A DNA stretch of 64,000 nt, from NCBI GenBank assembly GCA_033239005.1, contig BSQZ01000010.1, forward strand, positions 11,554,001-11,618,000. Reading direction: 5' to 3'. How positions within the stretch are numbered: the stretch's first letter is position 1; the number at the start of each line of letters is the position of its first letter. Below, in pieces: positions 52,371-64,000 of the stretch. Made by a program: the position numbers and the translations under genes. Under the pieces are notes generated by a model that was given only the letters and a program-made list of their open reading frames with translations, did not search any database and had not been told where the DNA came from. This DNA is from Lamellibrachia satsuma (taxonomy: Eukaryota > Annelida > Polychaeta > Sabellida > Siboglinidae).

Positions 52371-52476
52371 CCAGTACTCCTGACGTAACATAAACTGTGT
52401 AATACCGTATGCATAGTCAGGAGAAGTAAACTCCATTACGTCATGCACTGATATGGTTATAATGCAGAACACCACA
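52371..52476 (-). mobile_element. 3' LTR (5' half) of the minus-strand Gypsy-type element
   Basis: From 52476 down, TGTGGTGTTCTGCATTATAA begins a stretch of about 105 bp that matches 55628-55514 in direct orientation. The two diverge after CCAGTACTCC (52371), so the distal half of this LTR has been lost or replaced. A polypurine tract (AGAAGAGGGAAA, 52477-52488) sits exactly at its start, as required for plus-strand priming. Confidence 0.8.
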
Positions 52477-52674
52477 TTTCCCTCTTCTAAAGAAATGAAC
52501 TACTGTAATAAATGTTAATAAAATTATTCATAAGATAAAAGCCAAAGTGTTTCTTTTATCTTTAAATCTTAATAGCAAATAATGTATTATCACTGTACAT
52601 TTTAAAATCACCACTGTTTAACTATACAAAATACGAAAATCTTGTTAACCATTGAGTTGTCGACAATTACCACT

Positions 52675-53080
52675 TCAGCGACCCATTACGTAGTCGTCAA
52701 TCCTTGTTGGTGGATTTCTTCCCTGTGTACCACGTATCGGTTGTGGGTTTATCGGCTGAGTTGGTCCATTCGGTACGCGTGTTGAATCATCCGGATCAGG
52801 AATTTCAAACAGATTTCCAGCACAATCATCTCCCTCTCTGTTGAACGGAATGATCTGACCACAGAAAGAGGCTAGGTATTTCTCATTCCATTTTTTCCGT
52901 TGGCCATGACGTAAGTATGCGGACCACATTTCTGCTAGATTTCAACAAGCCCTGTGAATTTACTCTCACCTTTACGTACATGCCAAGGTTTCTTAATTCG
53001 CACAATATCGACCGGCGCAAAATATCTGGCTTTGACACATCTCCTTTTTTGACACTCTCTTTTGCTTTCGCCTGTCGCGT
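52675..53080 (-). pseudogene. Gypsy integrase C-terminal tail
   Basis: The minus strand encodes KPDILRRSILCELRNLGMYV, KVRVNSQGLLKSSRNVVRIL, KYLASFCGQIIPFNREGDDC and a Pro/Arg-rich end DDYVMGR before a stop. It continues the integrase core beyond the 46-bp array and is a plausible polyprotein end just before the polypurine tract. One frameshift near 52900. Confidence 0.65.
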
Positions 53081-53817
53081 GTTAACACTATCCTCCACTT
53101 CCACTGCGATAAGTGGGGTTGGAGTTGTTAACACGATCCTCCACTTCCACTGCGGTAAGTGGGGTTGGAGTTGTTAACACGATCCTCCACTTCCACTGCG
53201 ATAAGTGGGGTTGGAGTTGTTAACACGATCCTCCACTTCCACTGCGATAAGTGGGGTTGGAGTTGTTAACACGATCCTCCACTTCCACTGCGATAAGTGG
53301 GATTGGAGTTGTTAACACGATCCTCCACTTCCACTGCGGTAAGTGGGGTTGGAGTTGTTAACACTATCCTCCACTTCCACTGCGTTAAGTGGGGTTGGAG
53401 TTGTTAACACGATCCTCCACTTCCACTGCGGTAAGTGGGGTTGGAGTTGTTAACACGATCCTCCACTTCCACTGCGGTAAGTGGGGTTGGAGTTGTTAAC
53501 ACGATCCTCCACTTCCACTGCGATAAGTGGGGTTGGAGTTGTTAACACGATCCTCCACTTCCACTGCGGTAAGTGGGGTTGGAGTTGTTAACACGATCCT
53601 CCACTTCCACTGCGATAAGTGGGGTTGGAGTTGTTAACACGATCCTCCACTTCCACTGCGGTAAGTGGGGTTGGAGTTGTTAACACGATCCTCCACTTCC
53701 ACTGCGTTAAGTGGGGTTGGAGTTGTTAACACGATCCTCCACTTCCACTGCGTTAAGTGGGGTTGGAGTTGTTAACACGATCCTCCACTTCCACTGAGAT
53801 AAGTGGGGTTGGAGTTG
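53081..53817 (-). repeat. 46-bp minisatellite of integrase-coding origin, 16 copies
   Basis: Each unit reads GTTAACACGATCCTCCACTT, CCACTGCGATAAGTGGGGTT, GGAGTT on the plus strand. On the minus strand one frame of the unit encodes TPTPLIAVEVEDRVN, which is the integrase sequence found once at each edge (LIATPTPLISVEVEDRVN and TPLIAVEVEDSVNTRQAKAK). Since 46 is not a multiple of three, successive units change frame, and one frame hits a TAA in each unit. Fifteen extra copies total 690 bp, so the outer frames stay in register. Units vary at one position (GCGATAA, GCGGTAA, GCGTTAA). Confidence 0.95.
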
Positions 53818-54487
53818 CAATCAATTCAACAATGTCCAGTAGTGTTCTCATGTGACGGCCGTGTAATATGACAGACGGTGCTTCGCCAGTCGTCGAGTCA
53901 CGCGTTATGTTCCTAGAAACTCTGTCACAGCAGTTTTGACAGGACGTCTCTATAAGAACAATTTGAACTGTCTCGCCTAAAATGCGATTGAGGCGTTCTA
54001 CTTCGCTGTTTCCTTCGGGGTGATACACATTGCCGAAAACGTATGTTTAATATTACGGATACGGAGAAATTCCTCAAATTCGATGGATATCAACTGCGGT
54101 CCGTTGTCCGATGCGATTTCGTCCGGGTAACCTTCCCGACTGAACACAGTTGTAACAAAGCTAATTACCGTTTTGAAGGTAATATCTGAAGCAACTGCAA
54201 TTTCGGACCACTTACTGCGATAATCGATCAAGGACATTGTGTATCTCTCGGCAGCTGCTGCATAATAATCAGGACCGATAAAATCTATACCCAGTTTTTT
54301 CCAAGGTCGGTCAGGTAACGTAACTGGCTGCACAGGAGTCGCTCTAGTAACTGTAGACTTGTTTATTTTTGACAAGTTAAACAGTGTTTAACCGCTTCTG
54401 TCACCTACATGTCCATTTTTGGCCACCGATAAAGATCTCGCAGTTTTGTACGGACAATGCCCTGGTGGTTTTCGTGAGCAAAATTCA
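53818..54487 (-). pseudogene. Gypsy integrase zinc-binding and catalytic core, decayed
   Basis: The minus strand starts with the HHCC region (LNFAHENHQGIVRTKLRDLY...KHCLTCQ), then the core: PWKKLGIDFIGPD (first Asp), FSREGYPDEIASDNGPQL (second Asp, DNGP) and, after a frameshift near 54030, MYHPEGNSEVERLNRIL (catalytic Glu). GEAPSVILHGRHMRTLLDIV follows. All three catalytic residues are still readable, but stops (near 54392) and the frameshift inactivate it. Confidence 0.9.
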
Positions 54488-55086
54488 GCAGGGATTGCTA
54501 CGAGTAAGTAAGTGCAGCATTGACTACTACGAGTAAGTATAAGTGCAGCAGGGACTACTACGAGTAAGTGCAGCAGGGACTACTACGAGTAAGTAAGTGC
54601 AGCAGGGACTACTACGAGTAAGTGCAGCAGGGACTACTACGAGTAAGTAAGTGCAGCAGGGACTACTACGAGTAAGTAAGTGCAGCAGGGACTACTACGA
54701 GTAAGTAAGTGCAGCAGGGACTACTACGAGTAAGTAAGTGCAGCAGGGACTACTACGAGAAAGTAAGTGCAGCAGGGACTACTACGAGTAAGTAAGTGCA
54801 GCAGGGACTACTACGAGTAAGTAAGTGCAGCAGGGACTACTACGAGTAAGTAAGTGCAGCAGGGACTACTACGAGTAAGTAAGTGCAGCAGGGACTACTA
54901 CGAGTAAGTAAGTGCAGCAGGGACTACTACGAGTAAGTAAGTGCAGCAGGGACTACTACGAGTAAGTAAGTGCAGCAGGGACTACTACTAGTAAGTGCAG
55001 CAGGGACTACTACGAGTAAGTGCAGCAGGGACTACTACGAGTAAGTAAGTGCAGCAGGGACTACTACGAGTAAGTAAGTGCAGCAG
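54488..55086 (-). repeat. 29-bp minisatellite, about 21 copies
   Basis: The unit is GGGACTACTACGAGTAAGTA plus AGTGCAGCA, with several 25-bp variants lacking one AGTA. It begins at the edge of the integrase zinc-binding region and ends inside gag, so it occupies the place of most of gag plus protease, RT and RNase H. Confidence 0.95.
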
Positions 55087-55292
55087 TGAAGTAAGATTGC
55101 CTTCTTACAATCAGCAGACTCACCGGCCGTATCCGAAGCTAGAAAGTAATTTTCAATCAGTCATTTCCACTGAGGCCATGGTATTGCGGGGTCATTGGGT
55201 GTAGGTAGAAACTGCACGGGTGCATCGATACGTGGGCTATAGTCATCTTGCCGTTGCAACTTCAAACTGTTCAACTGATCAATAAAGTACAT
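55087..55292 (-). pseudogene. Gypsy gag N-terminal fragment
   Basis: The minus strand from the ATG at 55292 reads MYFIDQLNSLKL, PVQFLPTPNDPAIPWPQWK, a stop, then IENYFLASDTAGESADCKKA and ILLH. The P-G/N-DPAIPW-QW...F-NYL-A...KKA-LLH pattern is a common invertebrate Gypsy gag start. The 29-bp array begins right after ILLH. Confidence 0.75.
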
Positions 55293-55403
55293 TTTGTATG
55301 TAAACACTTAGCCCTAGCCGTAGTTTCTTCGCATACTCCTCGCCAGATATGGTGTTCGGTACAGAAGTACAGTATATACATCCATTGGCGTTAAATCCTA
55401 ACT

Positions 55404-55628
55404 TATGGACGCTGCCAATTAACGAAGTAGAAGTAAAGAAGAAGTCCAATGGCGTGTTTGGCTTGAAATAATCGTGTATTTATTTGTAGACTTCGTGGCT
55501 ACACTTGTCTATACCAGTACTCCTGACGTCACAGAAAGTTGATAAACTGTGTAATACCGCATGCATAGCCATGAGAAGTTCACTCCATTACGTCATGCAC
55601 TGATATTGTTATAATGCAGAACACCACA
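55404..55628 (-). mobile_element. 5' LTR and primer-binding site of the minus-strand Gypsy-type element
   Basis: The minus strand from 55628 starts TGTGGTGTTCTGCATTATAA and carries an AATAAA near 55475. The LTR appears to end near 55420, where TGGCAGCGTCCATAAG (55404-55419) begins with TGG as a tRNA primer-binding site does. LTR length would be about 210 bp. The matching half at 52371-52476 defines the element. Confidence 0.75.
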
Positions 55629-55629
55629 T

Positions 55630-57250
55630 ACTACTTGCTTTTGGCTTAAGGCGCTTTTTTACATAGGTAATATCTACAAAGTGGGAACATTGCCCAGCCT
55701 TTTTGTTTGTCCCCCCCTCCCAGTCAGGCCAACTTGTTCGACGGTAGCATCTAACTCATACATCGAGCTTTTGAACCTGCGAATTGAACTCATTTGCGTC
55801 AGTAAGAAATTACTAACTGAAATATTGTTTTTGCAGAATGTAATGTAACTTTATACATGTATTGATACCTAACTCACACACTCTCAATAATATTATACGC
55901 ATTTCAGTGTGTTTATGCATTTTCTGAATGTGTGTCATTACCGCCATAGATTGCGTGTGCGGGAAAAATGGACAATCTTCCCCCGCCAGTCATTTGCATA
56001 TCCGCATAGGCTTGTGCTGATATGCCCCAGTGAAGTAAGCTAATTTACAAGACGTGATAGCTTGATGCATCATCAGCTAACCCATGTTTTATTATGTAGG
56101 TTAAGTGTTTGTGTATCTTGAACTTTTAAAGTTGAAGTGTATAATTATAATGTTGTTTTTATTCTGTATCATGTTGGTTTTCTTCGTCGCATTGTTTCCG
56201 TATACGCTGTAGTTGAGACAGACCAATATCATGCATCCTCTTCATAAAATCTACGCCATTGTATTATATACACGACAGCTGATTATGTTTATATTATTTA
56301 TATATGCGCATTTGACCGCCAAATAATACTTATGGATAAACCTAACAAGCTATTTGGTGCTCTAAAGTTTACCATTGCATTACGTATTCTGCTCTGTAGC
56401 AAAGGCCTGATATACGTTCGCACATACCTGTGTGGCTAATACTGGCTATGCCCCAGTACCCTACGAGCGTATCCGCACACCAGTGATCAATACATATTGA
56501 TAACATGTTTTCCTAGTAGCGTTGAAGTTTGATAATTGGTAGTTGTAAACTACTAAATATACAGATCAACAAGGCGAAATTTTACCCTTCTGGCGTAAAC
56601 AGTTCATTAGTTACGACACATTATACCTTAGGTGTGCGGACATGCCCCACATTCCCTTAATAACAATGGTTCAAAGTGATACTTTCAATAGGATATTTTT
56701 AACATTAAAACTGGGGGCATTGCCCCAAAGGCTTTGAAGCCCTTTCATTTGCTCATTCAGATTTTATCCAGCCTGCTTTAGTGCCCCAGGATTCTTTTTA
56801 TTAGAGCATTTTAAGGGCATTTCAACTGGCAGCAAGATCTTGTAAAGACACTATCAGTGGTCAAAATGAAATGGCAATTTACTAAAATGGGCTTTTCGTG
56901 GTAACAAAGGTCATAGTTTCTTTAAGACAGCTAGTTATTGAAAGGAAGGTCCCAAACTTTCTGAGCAAATCATTCCACAAAATGGTATAAACTACTGAGG
57001 GCAAAGTTGCAAGAGGCTTTTTCTTGGCCAGCTATGTTAGTCCATCGTCTCAGGTGGTTGGTACAGAAACGCTGTTGTTTTGAGTGTTTAGCTGTTTCCA
57101 AGAAGATAAGATACCATCATTTATTTATTATTTTAGCCCCAGTTTAATACGTTCTCAGAAAATTAAAACGACAACCGGTTGTTGTTTAGATTCAGCAAGA
57201 GAGACTAATACAACAAACATGTGCATGAAACAAAAGTAAAGAACTCATTT
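55630..57250. other. Intergenic DNA between the Gypsy element and UBE3A
   Basis: No exon or RNA gene recognised. Confidence 0.4.
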
Positions 57251-57255
57251 GTACA

Positions 57256-58852
57256 TTTATTCACAACTTCAGCTGCATGTGATAGTGTTACTTTTGTGCA
57301 TGTGTGCGTAAGCATGTGTGTGCATTTGAATGTATATACACAATGTTGTTTTATGTACACATGTCAATGATTTCACATGGAATTTGTAGATGTTCATTTG
57401 TAGGTATACATGATTATATAAACAACGTGTAAAGCGTCCAGTGTTATACCACGGTAGGTGTTGGCCCACGAATTAACTTCCACTTCAAGACAATGTTGAA
57501 ATCCAACTGAAATTTAAACAAGTGTAAAATGTCACAGATCAAACTAGTTGTATCATTTCTGCTAAATACAGTTGCATTTTTCAGTGTACACACACAGTTG
57601 ACAACGAAACAACAACCATGTCCAGGAATTCATGTTTTGCTACTTTACAGCTGTACACATAGGATGGCATTAGACCAGCAATGTGCACAAAATCACAAAT
57701 ATTTACATATAACCACATTAACTGCAACAGAGGTGGCTTTGTTTAAAAATCATGTTTTCTGCGATGTCCAGTTTCCACCAATCTTGCAGTCGACAGTAAA
57801 ACAGATTTGATACAGAATCTTGTCTGTACAGTGGCACGCTGCAATTTACAATTTCCACATTCTCAATCGGTGGTGAAACTGCAAGGTTTCATAAGTGCAG
57901 TAGCGTACTTAGGATCTCAGAAAGAGGGGGCCAAGCTCAGTTATGCATTAGTACCTAGCCATGCTACCATGTAGTAGCGCAACAGGTAATACTAAAAAAA
58001 ATCTTATCCCAAAGGCCCCCTAAATACACCACTAAATAGGTGTTCCAGGTTAGCTGAAAGGTTCAAGACAGTAATTCAACGTTAAGCTGCAATAACGTTT
58101 GAATTCTATAAGCTCACAGACCAAAGCCTGCAGGTGTATGGCACTGTACCTAGATCCAGCATCCACAATCATAACAATATCTGCACAGTTCTGACCATCA
58201 TTTACAGGTCTTGCACACATATGGGCAACTGGCCTGGTGCTATCCTCTACCCTTTCATACCCACCCTTCTGTCTTCCCCTTCCTTCTGCATCATGGCTAT
58301 TTGCATTTTGTTTTTGGGCAGGATAACAGAAAATACGGCTTTTTAAAAAAAAGTAGCATTTGTTGCATGAAACTTTACATTCCTGGATAATCCACCATGG
58401 CAGCATGCTTATACAATATCACAAACAATGCATGACTTACATTCAGAAATAAGCAATAGGGTCAGTGGCAAGTCACACTTAGTAGACAGGCAGAAGTGAT
58501 GAAACTGTAGATTTTCAAATTGTTGGTCACACCTACCCGAAAGTTCCAAATTTGGCCAGCTGGATTAAAGCAATCAATTTAAAAATTACAGTGCGTGACT
58601 CAATTCTTAATCATGATGAAGTCGCTATTTCCTTTGCGACAAAACCACACCAAACCTCCATCAATCTTACTGGTTATGTGACGACAAAAATCATCCGGTT
58701 GCGATACATTTATGGATGTTAATACTGTAAGTAAAAGCCTGCTCCAGAATTTCCATAGATTATCATGTCCACGCAGCGTTGTTCTCTTGTGCTCGAGGGT
58801 TGCTGACTGCGAGCGAGCGTGTTCCAAGTAAGGGTGTTGGGGTAGAGGGTGA
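57256..58852 (-). other. Probable UBE3A 3' UTR with poly(A) signal
   Basis: The first good reverse-strand AATAAA downstream of the UBE3A stop codon in a plausible context is at 57256-57261, giving a 3' UTR of about 1.6 kb. Open frames inside (for example 57529-57810 on the plus strand) show no domain. Other poly(A) sites are possible. Confidence 0.4.
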
Positions 58853-61800
58853 TTAAAGCATGCCAAAGCCTTTGGCGTAGTTGATAGCCTTCAGTAGTCG
58901 TTCGTCCAGTTTCCCCTTTGTGTTGTAGTCGGGCAACAGTAGCACATTGAAGCACGTGTGAGCCGTCGGAAGCCTACAATAATAATTTTGTTTACCCAAA
59001 TTCAAAGAACAAGTGACGTAAATTCAGAAATAACCTTAGTATGGGCCACTATTATATGTAATTACTGATCCAAGCTTGTAAACTGACACGTACACATTTT
59101 AAGTATTTGTATTTTGGCATTTTCTAGAAAAATCAAATATGAATACAAATTGAGAAGCTAGACTAAACTCTTTTGAACTTAGTTTTAAGATGGTTTAGTA
59201 TGGGTTATCCCACTTTTGGTGAATTTTTCCCAGGACGGTTTTACCAGTATTTACTACCTGGTAAAAACCAACATGCAAAATGTTTTTAAATATCTCCAAT
59301 ATCAATACCTTAGTCTCAAATTCTCAATGGCAGGAAATGGATATTGATAACAATGGCAATTCACCTTACAAAAGTTTAGCACCTAAATAATTATCAATTG
59401 TCTATCAACCAACATTCTGTTGAAGGAAAATAGTGCTGACTGTCTGACAGTCAATCTTATTTGATACAGTAAATTGCAAGTAAATAGCTGTGGCTGACTA
59501 ATTCCTACAAAAAAGCAAGGACACCTTACTATTGACACCAAAGGAAAATAAATTTTCTTGTCTGTCACTACATTAATTCACTCACAAATGTCAACATTAA
59601 CTAAATATGATTCAACATTAAAACAACCCGAGATAATAATAATAGTAGCATTAATAATAAACTTCTATAGGGCCTATATCTCCAGCTACCCAAGCAAAGA
59701 GGGCCATAAGCAAACCATTAAAATCAGTAACTATTATATCATGAACAGGGACGTGCTAGTCATCATCAGAGCAATGGACCCCCGACAACTATTTTAAAAC
59801 AGCACACATCCACTCACAGCACTCGTGACACACGCACGTCTCACGCACACACACCTGTCAGAGTCGGGGCCGTTCCTAGCAATGATGAGCTTGAGTTTTG
59901 CGAGTCCGCCCACCGGGATGCGGTCACTGCCAGTGGTGAACTGAAGCAGCTTCCTCTTTTGCTCTTCAGTGAAGGCGTGACATATCTCCCAGAAGTGTCT
60001 GAATGGACACACGGTGTGAACTTACTTCAACTTTTATAGCTGAGGATCTCATCCCAATGATTTCTCACCCAACAAGATGTCTTTATTGTCTAGGAACATT
60101 TTCACTTTTTCTTCAATACAGTGGAATCTGCTTAATAAAATCACTTCAGGCTGGAGCAATAATATTAAGCGGTTGATTCACTTAAGTGCCATATTTTGAT
60201 ATGGGGGAATGGGAATTGATCCCATCCCAGCCAATACATGTATTTGATTCTACGAAATGGTCGATTCTGTTGTCCGCTGTTCTGAGCCCACTGTATTTGC
60301 ATTCGGCACATACCTGGGTTTTATGATGTCTATATTATGTTTCTTTAGTGCTGCCTGACAGCAGTGAAGGCAATTTAATCAAACTTCTCCTTATTTGTTC
60401 TTTGTCATGAAATACATAAAATGCTCATTGGTCAAGTATAAGCTGGAAAGTATTGTTGAACAGAGGAAAGTGAGTTTGTGCCAACAAGTTCAAACCAACC
60501 TTATGGTGGGTGACTCTGTTGTGAAACCGCCATCATATTCAGTCGTATCTTCCAGAGCATGGAAGTCTAAGTTCTACAACAAACCAAAATACAGTGTCAC
60601 TTTTGTCATATGCGACTGCCATTTAGAAATGAGACGTAATTCAATTTACAACATTTACAATTATTAACGATGTGCACTAAATAAAAACAATCTCCAAACT
60701 TAATAAGAGTTGTGCTGTAAATTAACTTAAGACTAGTCTCATTCATTGTCTGTGTGTAGTTACTATGCATAATTACTATGCATAACAAATATCTTAGTCG
60801 CATTAAACAAATAAAAACACAATGTTATTCCATGTTTTTGACTGACCCATGTTTCCATAGTCCTGAAGACCAGACACCGCATTACAAGAACATAACTTTA
60901 TACTTTTCCTTTCATTCTGAAGGTACACATACATGCCAATTCAGAGTCGCTGCAGAAAGTGAAAATTTATGTACCTTACTGCCACAAACAAGCAACTCGA
61001 CCTCATCTGGTCGAAACAACATCTGGAGGGGACTTTCAGCCATCACCATTTGGAAGCCGCGCTTGAAAGCACGGAACTGGCGGTCGATGGATTTATTCAG
61101 CAGGAAGTCTGCATATAAGTCAACAAATTCCTGAAAGAAACATCACATCATGTCATGAATGCCCCCAAAACATCCACTTCACACTTTGGGCAAGATATAT
61201 GCTCCAGCAACATTAGTTTATGTAATATGCGCAATCGGTTTAATAATAAAACAGTGCATAGTTAAAATTAATTTAATTATCAAAAGAATTTACTTTGATC
61301 GTTATATTGGGTAACTTATGAAAGTATGAATAGCCATATATTATATATAGCTCATCCTACAATATGTATAGTCGGACCACTTTTTGGCCTTTTCTGCCAA
61401 ATTTTAACCAAGCCAAGTCGAACATAATTTAACAGTTTGTGTGATGATTTCATCAAAATTAAACAACATTTGCACAAATGGGCCAGTATGTCATAGTATA
61501 TGTTTAAATAGGTTTGATTTTTGTGTGAAATGATTCTAAGACGAGACGAACATGAATTATTGAAGCAGCTCTAAGATCAACAACAAACTAGGAGAAAACT
61601 ATACACGTTCACAAGGAGTGCGGAGAGGATATTTTCACATTCACAACGATATCAAAATCAACGACATCTCGCACCTGTCTATTGGCAGCTGACACTATAA
61701 CCTTGCTGCCGTTCTCCTTGAGGTCATGTGTTATGGTTGAGCCAAACACGTCCTGGTAACTGATCTCAAAAGACTGCATGAAGACGTCCTCTATGTCACC

Positions 61801-62971
61801 CTCGAAGGCTAGCATTTCTTGTAGGCTACGGGCCAGCATCTACAATCATGAGTCACAGGTAACAGAAGTCATGGGGAGTATCTGCATGGTTGTTTAAGAG
61901 CCAGCACAGGTCCAAATGGCAACATAAGCACAAATCACATAAAAGAAATAATAAGTGGATCTGGAGAATCTGAAGTGGTACAAATAGAATAGGACCAGAT
62001 GGATGTGACAATACACATATTACCTATTCTTTGCTATTTGTTGGTATTACATAAACATGATGTACACATTTGTAATGTAATTCAAATTGTAGTAATTGAA
62101 ACTGAAAACAACTCATTTGTATCATATATGGTGAGAGATTGGATGAATAGTTTGCCATATTTTTGGCTGTTTTAACGGATTCTCTACACCCGCGCCATGC
62201 CCTGCAGGCAAAGACTGGAATGAGCCGGAGAGTCGAAGTCCCTCACTTTGCCCGTGTCTTTCGGAAGAGACACTAAAAGCCGTTGGTCCAAACTCCTGCA
62301 TTAGTTCAAGATTGGGCTGTTTGGAGTATAACTACTTGAGACTTGAGAACACAACAAACAGAAAGGTCACTGCTCTTCATGGAGATGGCAAATAGATTAG
62401 ATCCAACATGTCTACGATTGCTTCAAGTTTCTTCATACATAGTCAAACTTTTCTTGACTTTTACACATGGAAAGATGTGCTTCCTCAACCAGAAATATAC
62501 AGTGAAATCCACTATACTGTACAGAACTAATATCACTAAGAGCAATGAACATGAATGTAATACAGGATCTGCTTAAATTTTCAAGGTATGCTGTTACAAG
62601 GAGACCAATGCGAAAGTGAAAGATGATGGATATACGAAAGGCAGAGGATGGATATATGAAATACAAGAGGTTTTAAAAGGCCAAGAAAAATAATGGCTGT
62701 TCATAGTTTAACTGCTTACCAACATTTACAACACATTTTCACTGAATGTGAAAGAGACCACTGACCGGGTGCGAGTCAGCCAGGTCAGCGAAGACGCCCT
62801 TCTTTCCCATGAGCTTGCGGTAGACAACCATGGGCAGGTGGACATCGAGGATGACGTTGTTGTAAATGGCGAGCCCAAGGACGATACCGATCAGTGTGAA
62901 CTGGCCGTCATTCTCAAACGACATTGGGTTGAACCAGAAAGTATGAGTCTCTTCTGAGTAGATGAACATGC
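58853..62971 (-). CDS. UBE3A: Ubiquitin-protein ligase E3A, HECT domain exons (5' part beyond the window)
   Basis: Six minus-strand exons join in phase: 62971-62766 ([40 protein letters not shown]), 61839-61675 ([20 protein letters not shown]), 61130-60975 ([20 protein letters not shown]), 60573-60500 ([17 protein letters not shown]), 59998-59855 ([20 protein letters not shown]) and 58973-58853, ending [11 protein letters not shown]. They cover about 288 residues of the HECT domain. The catalytic cysteine is in the last exon ([16 protein letters not shown]), which accepts ubiquitin from E2 and passes it to substrate. The UBE3A-type ending GFGML is intact. Upstream exons (N-terminal zinc-binding AZUL and N-lobe start) are not in the window. 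Confidence 0.95.
60119..60293. mobile_element. MITE with mariner/pogo-like ends in a UBE3A intron
   Basis: CAGTGGAATCTG at the left and its near complement ending GAGCCCACTG at the right, both flanked by TA, bound 175 bp with no coding capacity. TA target duplication and CAGTG ends fit the Tc1/mariner-pogo group. Confidence 0.65.
62165..62300 (+). mobile_element. L2-type retroelement tail fragment
   Basis: CCGTGTCTTTCGGAAGAGAC then ACTAAAAGCCGTTGGTCC is the widely shared TTCGGA...GACGTTAAA-CC-GGTCC tail of L2-like LINEs and their SINEs. It lies in a UBE3A intron. Confidence 0.45.
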
Positions 62972-62979
62972 CTGTGCGA

Positions 62980-64000
62980 ATGACATGCAGCTGGTTATGT
63001 TACACAGGCACCTTGAGTAGTACAATTCAGCTCCTTTAGTGACTCTGCCATGTCAACCTCATCCACTATTATCTTTCCAGTAGTGTTTGATTTTATCCAG
63101 GGTGCATGGGTTTGGCGTGGTCAGATTTAAGACCATTTATGACCAATACTTTTTAAATTTTACACCTCTTTCCATGACACAGCACAAAATAACAATGAAG
63201 GTTTGCTGAAGCATCCTCTAGGACTAGGAGCCATTCATTTGGTCATCAAAGTGGATCATTTGAATAAGGAAGCATAGAGTTCACTGATACGCAGTATCAT
63301 TCCACCATTGTCAAATTATAGCCTTAGCCCCAGCCCCTGGTTTGGTGAAATCAAATAAAGAACATTTTAACTATTTCAGTACTACAGCCCTGTGACCACT
63401 GAATACTGCAATCCCAGGGAATAAAAAAATATAAAAAATTATGCAAAAAAAATCGACTGCATCACTTCAAGTCAAGATTTCAGCAACAAAAATGCATTTT
63501 ATGAATAGGAATATCACATATATTCTGAAAGTACAATAATCAGCAAGTAAAATGAGCCATATCATTTTACATTCCGTCATCATGGTAACGAGCAATCCAA
63601 AATGGCCACCACGATTTCAACATTTCTGCAGTTGCCGAACACAGTTGTATACCAATGTATAGTTCACCAACATCATTGTTGTTTCGATTGTCAACATCCA
63701 ACAAAGATTTGTCACTAAAACTATCAAATAATCTGTCCAAAACATAGTGGTAAATCGCCAGTTGAAAAAAATGCCGTCTGCCATTGCGGCCATCATAGAT
63801 TTTGATAACCCATCATTAAAAACAGTGAAAATCTCCATAAAATAATATTGTGCGATTGCCGCTACTGAATAGCTAATTCATTCTCCATGACAACAGTATA
63901 TGACAAGTGGCTCCACATAGTGGATAATTATGAGTAAAAGCTATTAAAATGGTGAACCTAACCAATGCCAAAAATCCGGCCTGTCATACTGTAGTGTCAC
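62980..64000. other. UBE3A intron, no further exon recognised
   Basis: AT-rich. Minus-strand frames such as 63617-63838 have no HECT or AZUL motif and no splice-site support. The preceding UBE3A exon must lie beyond 64000. Confidence 0.5.

Noticed and set aside
53081..53817. CRISPR-like array
   Set aside because: Units are contiguous with no unique spacers, and the host is a eukaryote.
54488..55086. Repeat array as a centromeric or telomeric satellite
   Set aside because: Short, confined to the interior of one LTR element, and the unit is not telomere-like.
57529..57810. 93-codon plus-strand ORF with a hydrophobic start
   Set aside because: Lies in the probable UBE3A 3' UTR; could mimic a signal peptide, but no further evidence.

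Overview
The window is nuclear DNA of an intron-rich animal, most likely a marine invertebrate. A mollusc or other lophotrochozoan fits the protein sequences and repeat types, but nothing here proves the species. Genes have short coding exons with GT/AG borders, long AT-rich introns, no operons, and many transposon remnants and satellites.

Layout: 1-3010 holds minus-strand LINE remnants, two different LINEs joined at about position 735. UQCRQ (plus, 5927-6732, two coding exons) is complete. COMMD8 (minus, four exons) and AGK (plus, 14 exons) are head to head, with start codons 213 bp apart around 15.2-15.4 kb, so they probably share a bidirectional promoter. A 1.1-kb pogo-like DNA transposon lies just beyond the COMMD8 3' end. 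AGK runs to 26651; two of its introns contain satellites built from splice-site-like units.

From 27 to 57 kb the DNA is mostly accessory. It contains LINE scraps, two oppositely oriented copies of an unnamed repeat, and a predicted multi-exon gene for a small secreted cysteine-rich protein (minus, 36401-31070) whose later exons lie between those copies. It also has long microsatellites, a 388-bp direct duplication, a tRNA-derived SINE nested in a CR1-like LINE, and a decayed Ty3/Gypsy element with the integrase end upstream of reverse transcriptase. A 2.45-kb array of 30-bp units shows higher-order structure. A second Gypsy-type element (minus, 52371-55628) contains two minisatellites of its own, one of them made from integrase coding sequence.

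The last 7 kb carries the 3' half of UBE3A (minus): six exons encoding most of the HECT domain, including the catalytic cysteine; its 5' part lies beyond the window end. Functionally the host genes are unlinked housekeeping genes: a complex III subunit and a mitochondrial lipid kinase, a Commander-complex subunit, and a ubiquitin ligase. All gene models come from reading splice sites and remembered family similarity; no search was run.
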